Origin: RGIG4034 sp045576455
GTDB lineage: Bacteria > Bacillota > Clostridia > Lachnospirales > Lachnospiraceae
Assembly (NCBI GenBank): GCA_045576455.1
Contig: JAZNGM010000022.1
Span: 1 to 64,000, forward strand
Length of the DNA: 64,000 bases
Reading direction: 5' to 3'
Every line of letters begins with the position of its first letter. Position 1 is the stretch's first letter. The position numbers were made by a program, and so were the translations under genes. Positions 1 to 7,558 of this stretch are shown here, in pieces. The notes below the pieces were generated by a model that made no database searches, was not told the DNA's origin, and saw only the letters and a list, made by a program, of their open reading frames with translations.

Positions 1-51
1 TATACAACATAAAGAATGTCGTTTGCTTTGAACTTTCGTACATATTACAAG

Positions 52-175
52 CACCCTCGTTCTCCACGACGAGGGTGTCAATCGTAGCCATAATCACAGC
101 GGAAACTAACAGTTTGCACCTTTGTCTACCATAGTCTCGGAAAGCCCTGGGCAGCTCCCCGTAAGACACAGGGAG
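52..175. other. Unassigned structured region (three hairpins)
   Basis: The first 230 bases hold no convincing gene. They contain three successive inverted repeats: a perfect 9-bp stem (52-60 with 69-77, CACCCTCGT/ACGAGGGTG), a short AAACT-aac-AGTTT stem (103-115) and CTCCC/GGGAG (155-159 with 171-175). Neither strand shows a poly-T run after the stems, so they are not obvious terminators. I could not match the stretch to tmRNA, SRP RNA, RNase P RNA or a common riboswitch. It may be the end of a structured RNA whose 5' part lies before the window. Confidence 0.3.
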
Positions 176-232
176 GTAAAAAATATACTATAATATGCTA
201 TAATATCGCTATATATTTCTGGAGAGTGTCAT

Positions 233-718
233 ATGGAACGGCAGTATACACGGATAGATTTAGTAAGACAAGCATTAGATAAAGATTTAAAAGAAATAAC
301 GAACGAAGAAGTAAAAAGGTGTGCCTATGTCCATCTGTATGGCGTAGGTCAGGCAGCAGCCCTTATTGCCATGAAAAGAAGCTTTTCAAGAGTGCATGCT
401 GAACTTGCTGAAATCGCAGGTATGCTTCATGATTATACTAAGTATGTATATAATGAAGAGGAAAATCATGCAGAAAAATCTGCATTGTGTGCAAGAAAAA
501 TCTTAGAAAATATTCCGCAGTTTTCAGAAGAAGAAATAGAACTTATATATAACGCAATTTATAATCACAGCAATAAAAAAGAAAAGGATACTCCTTTTGA
601 TGAGATATTAAAAGATGCGGATGAGATGCAACATTATTTCAGAAATCCCATGGAAGATTATTTTTTACAAAAGGACAGAACACAAAAGTTAATGAAAGAA
701 TTGGAGATAGAACTGTAG
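233..718 (+). CDS. HD-domain phosphohydrolase
   Basis: This 161-residue protein has the hallmark histidine-aspartate pair of the HD superfamily at H66-D67, inside a MLHDYTKY segment, and further histidines at about residues 78 and 113 that could complete the metal site. HD proteins of this size are metal-dependent phosphohydrolases, often acting on nucleotides; it recalls the YqeK-like group, but the substrate cannot be told from sequence. The ATG follows a GGAGAG ribosome binding site. There is no signal peptide, so it should be cytoplasmic. It stands alone: a 148-bp gap separates it from the next gene. Confidence 0.75.
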   Translation: MERQYTRIDLVRQALDKDLKEITNEEVKRCAYVHLYGVGQAAALIAMKRSFSRVHAELAEIAGMLHDYTKYVYNEEENHAEKSALCARKILENIPQFSEEEIELIYNAIYNHSNKKEKDTPFDEILKDADEMQHYFRNPMEDYFLQKDRTQKLMKELEIEL

Positions 719-866
719 CTGCAATTGCAGTATGGTCGTTGTTTTTTTCTCAATGTAGCGTTGGTTGATTCCTAAATGCGATATGCGTATACTTAAATTA
801 CAAAATAAATCTGCAGTTTATTTTAGGTGAATAACTTAGAAATTAGTAATATAAGGAGATTTAATT

Positions 867-1892
867 ATGAAGAATAATTTAGGAGCCAATATAAAGCTGT
901 TCAGAAAAAACAAAGGATTTACGCAGGAAGAATTAGCGGGAATGCTCGGTGTTACCCCACAGGCGGTAAGCAGATGGGAATCAGAGGCAGGACTTCCGGA
1001 CGTATCCATGATTGTTCCGATTGCACAGACATTAAATATTACCACAGATGCACTTCTGGGATATAATTCGCAGAGTCAGGATGAAATTATAACAAAAAAG
1101 ATTTTTGAAAGATTAGAAGAATTTTCGGATGTAACAGATCCAAGCGGAAATCAGCTGAGATTATGTGAATATTTAGCAGATGAAGCGAACAAGAATCCTA
1201 TGAATTATGACGTGGTGCTGAAATATGCTCAGAATGTTGCTTCTTTAAGCTACTACATTGATATGGAAGGTTTTTTATCAGGAGAACCGGAAAAGGCAAA
1301 AGCTATTTTGCAGGATGGTATAAGGAAGGGGATCAATGTAATCCGCTATTCCAATGATATGAAGAAGATAAATAAAGCACACTATGCTTTGGCATGGATT
1401 TATATTCATATGAAGGACTATGATAATGCCAGAGAACATGTAAATGTTCTTCCGGCATTAGAAGGCCATTGTATCCGTGAAGAATTAAATATGTCATTGG
1501 CGTTCTTTGAAAAAGGTTTTGAAGCAATGAAGGATAGTACCGTTGTATTTGGCAAGCATTTCTTTGATGTACTTGTTCATCAGATTAATACAATGACGAC
1601 ACATTATTGCTATTTCGGAACACTGGAAGAAGCACTTGAAGTATGTGATTGGAGTGAAGCCGTTCTTAATGCATATGCTACTAAACCGGAGTTTGTGACG
1701 GATACTTTGATATGGGTGCTTAAGAAAATGAATTTCAGCAAGATGAGTGCATACCTAAAAGCTGGTGAAGATGAAAAGGCAAAAGAAGTATGTGAAGCTT
1801 ATTTGAATGAAATTAAGGAAAAGGGTACATTCAAGGAAGAAGAATATCAGGCAATTTGTAAAGAATTCAGAGAGAAGATATATATTCTTTAA
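867..1892 (+). CDS. XRE-family transcriptional regulator with helical C-terminal domain
   Basis: Residues 4-62 form a Cro/C1-type helix-turn-helix (the core includes TQEELAGMLGVTPQAVSRWE), so the protein should bind DNA. The remaining ~280 residues are helical, with repeated alanine, tyrosine and acidic positions resembling TPR-like repeats, the usual layout of long Firmicute XRE regulators in which the C-terminal part senses a ligand or peptide. A strong AAGGAGA site precedes the ATG. The gene is monocistronic: a terminator hairpin follows and no partner gene adjoins, so its target is unknown. It could control itself or act elsewhere on the chromosome. Confidence 0.8.
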   Translation: MKNNLGANIKLFRKNKGFTQEELAGMLGVTPQAVSRWESEAGLPDVSMIVPIAQTLNITTDALLGYNSQSQDEIITKKIFERLEEFSDVTDPSGNQLRLCEYLADEANKNPMNYDVVLKYAQNVASLSYYIDMEGFLSGEPEKAKAILQDGIRKGINVIRYSNDMKKINKAHYALAWIYIHMKDYDNAREHVNVLPALEGHCIREELNMSLAFFEKGFEAMKDSTVVFGKHFFDVLVHQINTMTTHYCYFGTLEEALEVCDWSEAVLNAYATKPEFVTDTLIWVLKKMNFSKMSAYLKAGEDEKAKEVCEAYLNEIKEKGTFKEEEYQAICKEFREKIYIL

Positions 1893-1920
1893 TTATTATC
1901 ATGCATAACAAAACATCAGG

Positions 1921-1946
1921 AAAGCCACGATTTGTGGCTTTCTTTT
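1921..1946 (+). terminator. Intrinsic terminator after the XRE gene
   Basis: A perfect 8-bp stem, AAAGCCAC/GTGGCTTT with a 5-base loop, is followed by CTTTT. It lies 28 bases after the stop codon. Confidence 0.8.
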
Positions 1947-2058
1947 ATCGTATAATGAGAAAAGATGACTATCGGTAAATGGTATATGGGATTGTGTAAT
2001 CTGTTAAATTTGTTAAAATAGTTAATATAAATGCAGAAATCAAGAAAGACGGAATATA

Positions 2059-3003
2059 ATGATTTTAAGTGTAAGCCGCAGAACAGACATTCCAAATTAT
2101 TATTCGGAATGGTTTTTTAACAGAATAAAAGAAGGTTTTGTGTGTGTTAGAAATCCAATGAATCCACATCAGGTGAGCAAAATTGTGATAACTCCTGAGG
2201 TGGTTGATTGCATTGTTTTTTGGACAAAAAATCCGGAACCGATGCTAAACCGCCTGGATGAGCTTGTTTCATATGATTACTTTTTTCAGTTTACCCTGAC
2301 AGGATATGGAAAAGACATAGAATGTAATGTTCCGCACAAAAAAGAAAGGATGATTCCTATATTTCAGGAATTATCCCAAAAGATTGGTGCAAAAAAAGTA
2401 ATATGGAGATATGACCCTATTATTTTTACCGGGAAATATACGCCGGAGTATCATCTGAAGGCTTTTGAACAAATAGCAAAATCACTTAAGGGCTACACAA
2501 AGAAGTGCGTTATAAGCTTTGTTGATACATATGCTAAGAATAAGAAAAGCATGGAATCACTCGGAGTATATGAGCTTCCCCCGAATGAGCTATTGATATT
2601 TGCAAAGAAGTTAGCTGAAATTGCAAAAGAAAATAAAATGACGATAGGAAGTTGCGCAGAGAATATAGATTTGGAGGAGTGCGGCATTGTGCATAATTGT
2701 TGCATTGATAAAGCACTTATAGAAGAGATAACCGGTTATAGCCTAAAGGTGGGAAAAGACAAAAATCAGCGTGTTGAGTGTGGCTGTGTGGAAAGTGTTG
2801 AAATTGGTACATATGATACCTGTAAAAACGGATGCAAATATTGTTATGCGAATTATAATGAGGAAAGGCTTCTTAAGAATTGCCGCCTATATGACCCCCA
2901 TTCGCCGATGTTGTGCGGTATACCGGATGAGCAAGATAAGATAACTGACCGGCAGGTGAAATCGTTGAAAGAACAGCAGTTAAAATTGGAACTTAAGATT
3001 TGA
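2059..3003 (+). CDS. DUF1848 family protein with C-terminal CX3CX2C cluster
   Basis: The N-terminus (SVSRRTDIPNYYSEWF), the WTKNPEPM motif and the overall length of 314 residues match the DUF1848 family, which is widespread in anaerobes and has no established function as far as I know. Near the C-terminus three cysteines, C255, C259 and C262 (CKNGCKYC), copy the CX3CX2C spacing of the radical SAM iron-sulfur cluster, but at the wrong end of the chain for a classical radical SAM enzyme. Further cysteines at about 238-240 and 270-282 could hold a second cluster. The next gene starts just past its stop, so the two are probably co-transcribed. Confidence 0.8.
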   Translation: MILSVSRRTDIPNYYSEWFFNRIKEGFVCVRNPMNPHQVSKIVITPEVVDCIVFWTKNPEPMLNRLDELVSYDYFFQFTLTGYGKDIECNVPHKKERMIPIFQELSQKIGAKKVIWRYDPIIFTGKYTPEYHLKAFEQIAKSLKGYTKKCVISFVDTYAKNKKSMESLGVYELPPNELLIFAKKLAEIAKENKMTIGSCAENIDLEECGIVHNCCIDKALIEEITGYSLKVGKDKNQRVECGCVESVEIGTYDTCKNGCKYCYANYNEERLLKNCRLYDPHSPMLCGIPDEQDKITDRQVKSLKEQQLKLELKI

Positions 3004-3026
3004 TGAAGAATGGAGAACATGCGCGC

Positions 3027-3674
3027 ATGAAGTTTAATAATGTTTATTTTTTTAACGGAACGGCATACGCAGGTAAGTCTACAATGGTAAAGTTACTTGC
3101 AAAGAAATATAAGGGAATAGCTTGTGAAGAAAACTATCATGATGCGCTGAGTGCAGATTTGGATAGCCGGGAGTTTCCGGGATTGACATACACGAGAGAT
3201 TTACAAAACTGGAGTGACTTTATTCGACGGACACCGGATGAATACGAGGCATGGATTAAGCAGGTGACAAAAGAGTGCACTATTTTAGAGTTAAAGATTC
3301 TTGAAGACCTGGCAAAGCAGGATAAACCTATATTTGTAGATACAAACATTCCGGTAGAGATATTAAAAGAAATATCGGATAAGAAACACGTAGTAATAAT
3401 GTTAGCGGAACCGGAAATATCCGTCACCCGCTTTTTTGAAAGACCGGATAAAGAAAAACAGTTTTTATATCAGTTGCTGCTTAAAGAGGAAAAACCTGAG
3501 GCGGCAATAGAAAACTTTAGGGAGTGTTTAAAGAGGGTTAATACAAAAGAAATCTACAACGAGTTTTTAAATTGCGGCTTCAATGTTATTTTGCGGGATG
3601 AAAAAAGAACAATAGAAGAAACGCTTTCGTTGGGGGAAAAAATGTTGGGATTAACGGAATGTCCGTGTGATTAG
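3027..3674 (+). CDS. P-loop kinase-like NTPase
   Basis: A Walker A motif, GTAYAGKST (residues 11-19), lies right at the N-terminus as in nucleotide and small-molecule kinases of the AAA_33/shikimate-kinase-like group. A DTNIP segment near residue 104 fits a Walker B strand. I chose the ATG at 3027 (215 residues) because GGAGAA lies 9 bases before it; an upstream TTG at 3000 overlaps the stop of the preceding gene and has no such site. The substrate is unknown. It sits directly behind the DUF1848 gene and before a Nudix hydrolase, which suggests a small-molecule or nucleotide role. Confidence 0.65.
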   Translation: MKFNNVYFFNGTAYAGKSTMVKLLAKKYKGIACEENYHDALSADLDSREFPGLTYTRDLQNWSDFIRRTPDEYEAWIKQVTKECTILELKILEDLAKQDKPIFVDTNIPVEILKEISDKKHVVIMLAEPEISVTRFFERPDKEKQFLYQLLLKEEKPEAAIENFRECLKRVNTKEIYNEFLNCGFNVILRDEKRTIEETLSLGEKMLGLTECPCD

Positions 3675-3728
3675 GACGCTATACTCTGGCGAATAAATTA
3701 TGATGTGGAAAGGCGTGGAGATATTTAT

Positions 3729-4178
3729 ATGGGAAACAAAAATTATATTCAGTGGATTCGGAGCAAAGTGGGACATGAAAAGATAATTCTTGTATTTGCT
3801 GGTGGGTGCATTTTTAACGAAAAGGGTGAAGTGTTATTACAGAGGCGGGGGGATACCAATAAATGGGGATTCCCGGGCGGAGCCATTGAACTTGGAGAAA
3901 CACCGGAAATGGCTGCCATTAGAGAGGCAAAAGAAGAAACAGGTTTAGATGTTAAAGTCGGAAATCTGATAGGGATATATACGGACTGCGATATGAAGTA
4001 TGCAAGCGGAGATGAAGCGCAGAGTATATGTATTGCTTATGAACTTAAGGTAATGGGCGGTGAATTATATTGCGACAAAGAGGAAACGATGGAACTAAAA
4101 TATTTTTCTTTAGATAATATACCGGAACTGTTCTGCAAGCAGCACGAAGAACTTATGCGCGATATTGTGAACCGTTAG
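3729..4178 (+). CDS. Nudix hydrolase
   Basis: The full Nudix box (Gx5Ex7REUxEExGU) is visible at about residues 51-73 (GAIELGE...REAKEETGL), so the enzyme should cleave nucleoside-diphosphate-linked substrates using Mg2+. The protein has 149 residues, typical for the family, with no membrane segment. The ATG at 3729 is preferred over a GTG at 3705 because GGAG ends 8 bases before it. The substrate cannot be inferred; the YRKW-type residues of dedicated GDP-mannose or ADP-ribose enzymes are not evident to me. It is in line with the kinase upstream and the HD hydrolase downstream. Confidence 0.85.
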   Translation: MGNKNYIQWIRSKVGHEKIILVFAGGCIFNEKGEVLLQRRGDTNKWGFPGGAIELGETPEMAAIREAKEETGLDVKVGNLIGIYTDCDMKYASGDEAQSICIAYELKVMGGELYCDKEETMELKYFSLDNIPELFCKQHEELMRDIVNR

Positions 4179-4225
4179 CGTATGATCTATATGGAATAAA
4201 GATTATTTAACGGAGAGGATTTGAG

Positions 4226-4813
4226 ATGGATGAGCGTCTTTTAAAACAACTGACCTTTGCTTTGGAAATAGATAAAGAAAAAAATGTATTTCGGCAGACA
4301 CATTTATCCGGAAACGGAAGAAATGAAAATGATGCAGAGCATGCCTGGCATATGGCTATTATGGCGTATTTACTTAAAGAGTATGCAAATGAAAAAGTTG
4401 ATATAGCCAAAGTCATGTTGATGTGTCTGATTCATGATATCGTAGAGATTGATGCGGGAGATACATATGCTTACGACACAGAGAATATAAAAACGCAGAA
4501 AATCAGAGAAGATAAGGCAAAAGAAAGAATTTTTTCTCTTTTACCGCCTGAACAAAAAGAGGAATTCATAGCCCTGTTTGATGAGTTTGAGGCATATGAA
4601 ACGGCGGAATCAAAGTTTGCACACGTAATGGATAATTTGCAACCCATTATGTTGAATAACAGTAACAATGGAAATGATTGGAAAGAACATAATGTGCGGG
4701 CGGAACAAGTATATAACCGCCAGAAAAAAACAAAATCAGGTTCCGAAAAGCTTTACGAGGTGATAGACCAAATAATTAAAGAAAATATAGAAAAGGGAAA
4801 TTTAAAAAAATGA
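4226..4813 (+). CDS. HD-domain hydrolase (YfbR/HD_3-like)
   Basis: This 195-residue protein has the arrangement of the HD_3 group, which includes 5'-deoxynucleotidases: H39 in NDAEHAW, the H70-D71 pair in CLIHDIVEIDAGDTYAYD, and a late aspartate in HVMDNLQP. All metal ligands seem present, so it is probably an active nucleotide phosphohydrolase. A GGAGAGG site precedes the ATG. Its stop overlaps the start of the next gene by four bases (ATGA), showing translational coupling with the S66 peptidase. Confidence 0.8.
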   Translation: MDERLLKQLTFALEIDKEKNVFRQTHLSGNGRNENDAEHAWHMAIMAYLLKEYANEKVDIAKVMLMCLIHDIVEIDAGDTYAYDTENIKTQKIREDKAKERIFSLLPPEQKEEFIALFDEFEAYETAESKFAHVMDNLQPIMLNNSNNGNDWKEHNVRAEQVYNRQKKTKSGSEKLYEVIDQIIKENIEKGNLKK

Positions 4814-5745
4814 TAGCTGACAGATTAAAATATGGCGATGAAATCCGTGTTATTGCACCATCGACCAGCCTTTCGTGTGTATGGGAAAAAATATATAATG
4901 AAGCACTTTCCTACCTTGAAGAACAAGGCTTCAAAATTACTTTTTCAAAAAATGCAAGGGAAATGGATGAATTCAAATCATCGTCCATAAAGTCAAGGGT
5001 AGAAGATATTCATGATGCTTTTGCAGATAAAAATGTTAAGATGATTTTTACCTGCAGGGGTGGATTTAACGTAAATCAGATTTTGCCATACTTAGATTAT
5101 GACTTAATAAAAGCAAATCCGAAGATTTTGTGCGGTTATTCCGACATTACGGCATTATTACATGCAATTTATGCTAAAACAGGACTAGTTACATATCATG
5201 GTCCGCATTTTAGCTCGTTTGGGTTTGATAATGAAAAAGAATATACTAAAAAATGTTTATATGATTGTGTAATGAATGATACGCCATTTTTGCTGACACC
5301 TTCCAATACAGCACAGGAATATTATGTGATTCAGGAAGGTAAGTGTGAAGGTACTATTATTGGCGGTAACCTGTGCACACTTAATCTTTTGCAAGGGACA
5401 CCTTATATGCCGGACTTAAAGGATGCTGTTTTGTTTATAGAAGATGATAATATTATGGGAGATTATTTTGTCTACGAATTTGACCGTAATTTACAATCTT
5501 TACTACAAGTAAAAGGTGTGGAATCTGTAAAAGGAATTATTTTCGGGAGATTTGATGAAAGCTGCAAGCTTGATAGAGAAGTAATAAAGAAAATTGTAAA
5601 AGACAAAGTAGGTCCTAATATACCCATTATATTTGGCGTGGATTTCGGACATGTATTTCCGATGATTACCTATCCGGTTGGCGGAACGGTAGAAGTCGAA
5701 GCAACCGGAAATGACTTTAAAATTTTGGTGCAGGGACGAGTGTAG
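4810..5745 (+). CDS. S66 family peptidase (LD-carboxypeptidase / MccF-like)
   Basis: The sequence matches peptidase family S66: nucleophile S111 in GYSDITAL, an acidic FIEDDN segment near residue 201 and H281 in FGHVFPMITYPVG. This family includes LdcA, which trims muropeptides during cell-wall recycling, and MccF, which inactivates microcin C-type aminoacyl nucleotides. The spacing and the FGHVFPM form look closer to the MccF/clostridial branch, but the sequence alone does not decide. At 311 residues the length is normal and there is no signal peptide. The coupling to an HD nucleotide hydrolase and proximity to Nudix and deaminase genes fits a detoxifying role, which is inference. Confidence 0.8.
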   Translation: MIADRLKYGDEIRVIAPSTSLSCVWEKIYNEALSYLEEQGFKITFSKNAREMDEFKSSSIKSRVEDIHDAFADKNVKMIFTCRGGFNVNQILPYLDYDLIKANPKILCGYSDITALLHAIYAKTGLVTYHGPHFSSFGFDNEKEYTKKCLYDCVMNDTPFLLTPSNTAQEYYVIQEGKCEGTIIGGNLCTLNLLQGTPYMPDLKDAVLFIEDDNIMGDYFVYEFDRNLQSLLQVKGVESVKGIIFGRFDESCKLDREVIKKIVKDKVGPNIPIIFGVDFGHVFPMITYPVGGTVEVEATGNDFKILVQGRV

Positions 5746-5807
5746 AAATATATGCTGGAGAGATAAGAGTAGAAAACTAAAGTATAAAGATAAAAGGGGA
5801 TAACAAA

Positions 5808-6434
5808 ATGAGATACGCTGATTTACCAATACAGTGGAAAAGAATTTTTGAACTTGAATGGCAATCCGTTTGCGAAGGAAGTAAGGCTATAGCAGCCGTT
5901 ATTTTGAATGAAAAAGGAGAAATTGTTTCAGAGGGAAGGAATCAGATTTCAGAGTGTAATGTCCCTAATCCGGCAACCGCGCATGCAGAAACCGAGGCAA
6001 TCAGAAATCTTAATATAAGCAAATATCCTTACCCTAAAAAGTATACTTTATATGCAGGGCTTGAACCTTGCATAATGTGCATGGGAACATTAGTTATGGG
6101 ACATATCCGTAATGTTGTAATAGCAGCAAGAGATGTGTATGGCGGAGCCATGTATTTAATTGACAGCAGCGAATTTGCGAAAAGCAAAGGAATTAATATA
6201 ACATGGCTTGATAATGAGCTCTCTGACATGCAACGGGCGTTTCAAACTGTCAGGGAACTTCTCTATAATCAGGATATAAATAAAAGAAATTTTATGTTAC
6301 AAGATTTTTCCGTCAGGAATAAAACCGGTGTGGATGCTGCCATTAAGTTTATGGAAGATGATGTCATTAACAATCGTGAACTTAAGGCTATTTCTGTAGA
6401 AGAAGTATTTGATGCATTGATGGCCAGATTTTAA
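5808..6434 (+). CDS. Zinc-dependent nucleoside/cytidine-type deaminase
   Basis: The zinc site of the CMP/dCMP deaminase fold is complete: H59-A60-E61 and P87-C88-xx-C91 (PCIMC), with the M-G-T-L helix after it. The core (residues 1-150) resembles guanine deaminase and TadA-like proteins. A C-terminal extension of about 55 residues has no obvious match and is unlike the short tail of TadA. It is therefore probably a stand-alone nucleobase or nucleoside deaminase, not the essential tRNA enzyme. An AAAAGGGG site precedes the ATG at a normal distance. Confidence 0.75.
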   Translation: MRYADLPIQWKRIFELEWQSVCEGSKAIAAVILNEKGEIVSEGRNQISECNVPNPATAHAETEAIRNLNISKYPYPKKYTLYAGLEPCIMCMGTLVMGHIRNVVIAARDVYGGAMYLIDSSEFAKSKGINITWLDNELSDMQRAFQTVRELLYNQDINKRNFMLQDFSVRNKTGVDAAIKFMEDDVINNRELKAISVEEVFDALMARF

Positions 6435-6729
6435 TTGTTGCTTAATTGCAAAATATCCGGAATTTAAGCCAATGTATGAGGCACTTTACCAAATGTGTCT
6501 TAATATTGAGAAGGTGATGAATATGTTCTTTTCCGAGGAATTGCGTATACTGGATAGAAATACAGTACAGTATATGATTGATGAACAGCAAAAAGAGATA
6601 GATGAACAGAAGAAAAAGATAGATAATCAGCAGAAAGAGATAGATAAGCAGCAGAAAGAGATAGATAAGCAGTTGGAAGAAATATCACAGCTTAAGAAAT
6701 CAATTGAGTTGTTACAAGAGGGTAAATAA
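6435..6729 (+). pseudogene. Remnant of a Rpn/YhgA-type PD-(D/E)XK transposase-like protein (C-terminal part)
   Basis: Only the C-terminal part of a larger protein remains. An open frame with an ATG at 6472 encodes 85 residues, and the frame stays open upstream (reading ...AKYPEFKP before that ATG) until it runs into the preceding gene, with no good ribosome binding site. The segment EELRILDRNTVQYMIDEQQ followed by a repeated EIDKQQK coiled coil is, from memory, the typical tail of Rpn/YhgA-like recombination-promoting nuclease proteins in Lachnospiraceae. The nuclease domain is missing, so no activity is expected. The 7-residue repeats reflect tandem DNA repeats at about 6580-6680. Confidence 0.55.
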
Positions 6730-6735
6730 TATGAG

Positions 6736-6770
6736 AAGGATGCAATTCCCTATGGAGTTGCATCCTTTTA
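6736..6770. terminator. Bidirectional terminator between convergent genes
   Basis: AAGGATGCAA (6736-6745) pairs with TTGCATCCTT (6758-6767), followed by TTTA on the plus strand. It sits between the remnant and the convergent Nudix gene and could serve both. Confidence 0.7.
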
Positions 6771-6784
6771 TTATGTATGATTAT

Positions 6785-7291
6785 CTATTTCATATATTCA
6801 GTTAACAATTTTAATACATTATATTCCCGCTCATTCCAGGCACGCACGTTATCTTTGTGTAACATCTCTTCGTTTATCTTAAGTGCTTCCTCTAAGGAGT
6901 ACCATACTTGGTGAAAACCATGTTTCTGTTCATTTTCAGAATATTGGCATTCTCCCCTGCCATTTTCTATATCACAAAAATAGTACCGGTTAATCTGATG
7001 CCATATCATGTTTTCGTAGGTTGCCTGTCTAATTTCTTCAACCTCGCCAAATTCGCGGATGGAACTTTCGATTACATGGTAACCGGTTTCTTCCAAGGTT
7101 TCTCTTATCAGGGTTTCAATATCACTTTCGTTATTTTCCTTGCCACCACCCGGAAATTTTACTTCACCGTATTTGGAGCGGATTAATAATAGTTTCCCAT
7201 TTACGAAAATAATGCCCCGGACAGCCACCCGGTTAAGTTCCGGCAAGGAAGTGTCATAATTTTTGGCATCCATAACGAGTATCTTTTTCAT
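6785..7291 (-). CDS. Nudix hydrolase
   Basis: A second Nudix protein, 168 residues, on the opposite strand and not closely similar to the one at 3729. The box is intact around residues 48-71 (FPGGG, then RETLEETGY). The N-terminal strand RGIIFVNGKLLLIRSKYGEVKFPGG is typical of the MutT-like branch. It should hydrolyse a nucleoside-diphosphate derivative; the substrate is unknown. The start is preceded by GGAGGG on the minus strand. It is a single-gene unit ending in a shared hairpin. Confidence 0.85.
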   Translation of the reverse strand: MKKILVMDAKNYDTSLPELNRVAVRGIIFVNGKLLLIRSKYGEVKFPGGGKENNESDIETLIRETLEETGYHVIESSIREFGEVEEIRQATYENMIWHQINRYYFCDIENGRGECQYSENEQKHGFHQVWYSLEEALKINEEMLHKDNVRAWNEREYNVLKLLTEYMK

Positions 7292-7494
7292 ATATCCCCT
7301 CCAACAATTTTATCGTATATTGCTTTCATTATATCATTATTATATATAATCGCAATAATGCAGTCAGTCACCTATGTAAAAATCCTACCCATGTGTAAAT
7401 AAGCATAACGCATCTTTCCTATAATTTGTATGGATAGTATTGGTAAAAATTATTAAAATATACATATTAATCTTGCGGTTTATCCAAAAAGTGG

Positions 7495-7524
7495 TTGTAA
7501 ACATTAGCAGGATTAGATTAAAAT
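7495..7524 (+). promoter_or_regulatory. Candidate promoter of the GH30 gene
   Basis: TTGTAA (7495-7500) and TAAAAT (7519-7524) are separated by 18 bp, 34 bp before the ATG at 7559. Confidence 0.5.
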
Positions 7525-7558
7525 AGAGACATGCATTTTATAATAATGGAGGCTTAAA

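Noticed and set aside
3027..3674. Zeta-type toxin
   Set aside because: Walker A fits, but there is no antitoxin gene beside it and the zeta substrate motifs are not evident.
6580..6690. CRISPR-like or microsatellite repeat
   Set aside because: It encodes a heptad-like coiled coil (EIDKQQK) in the transposase-like remnant.
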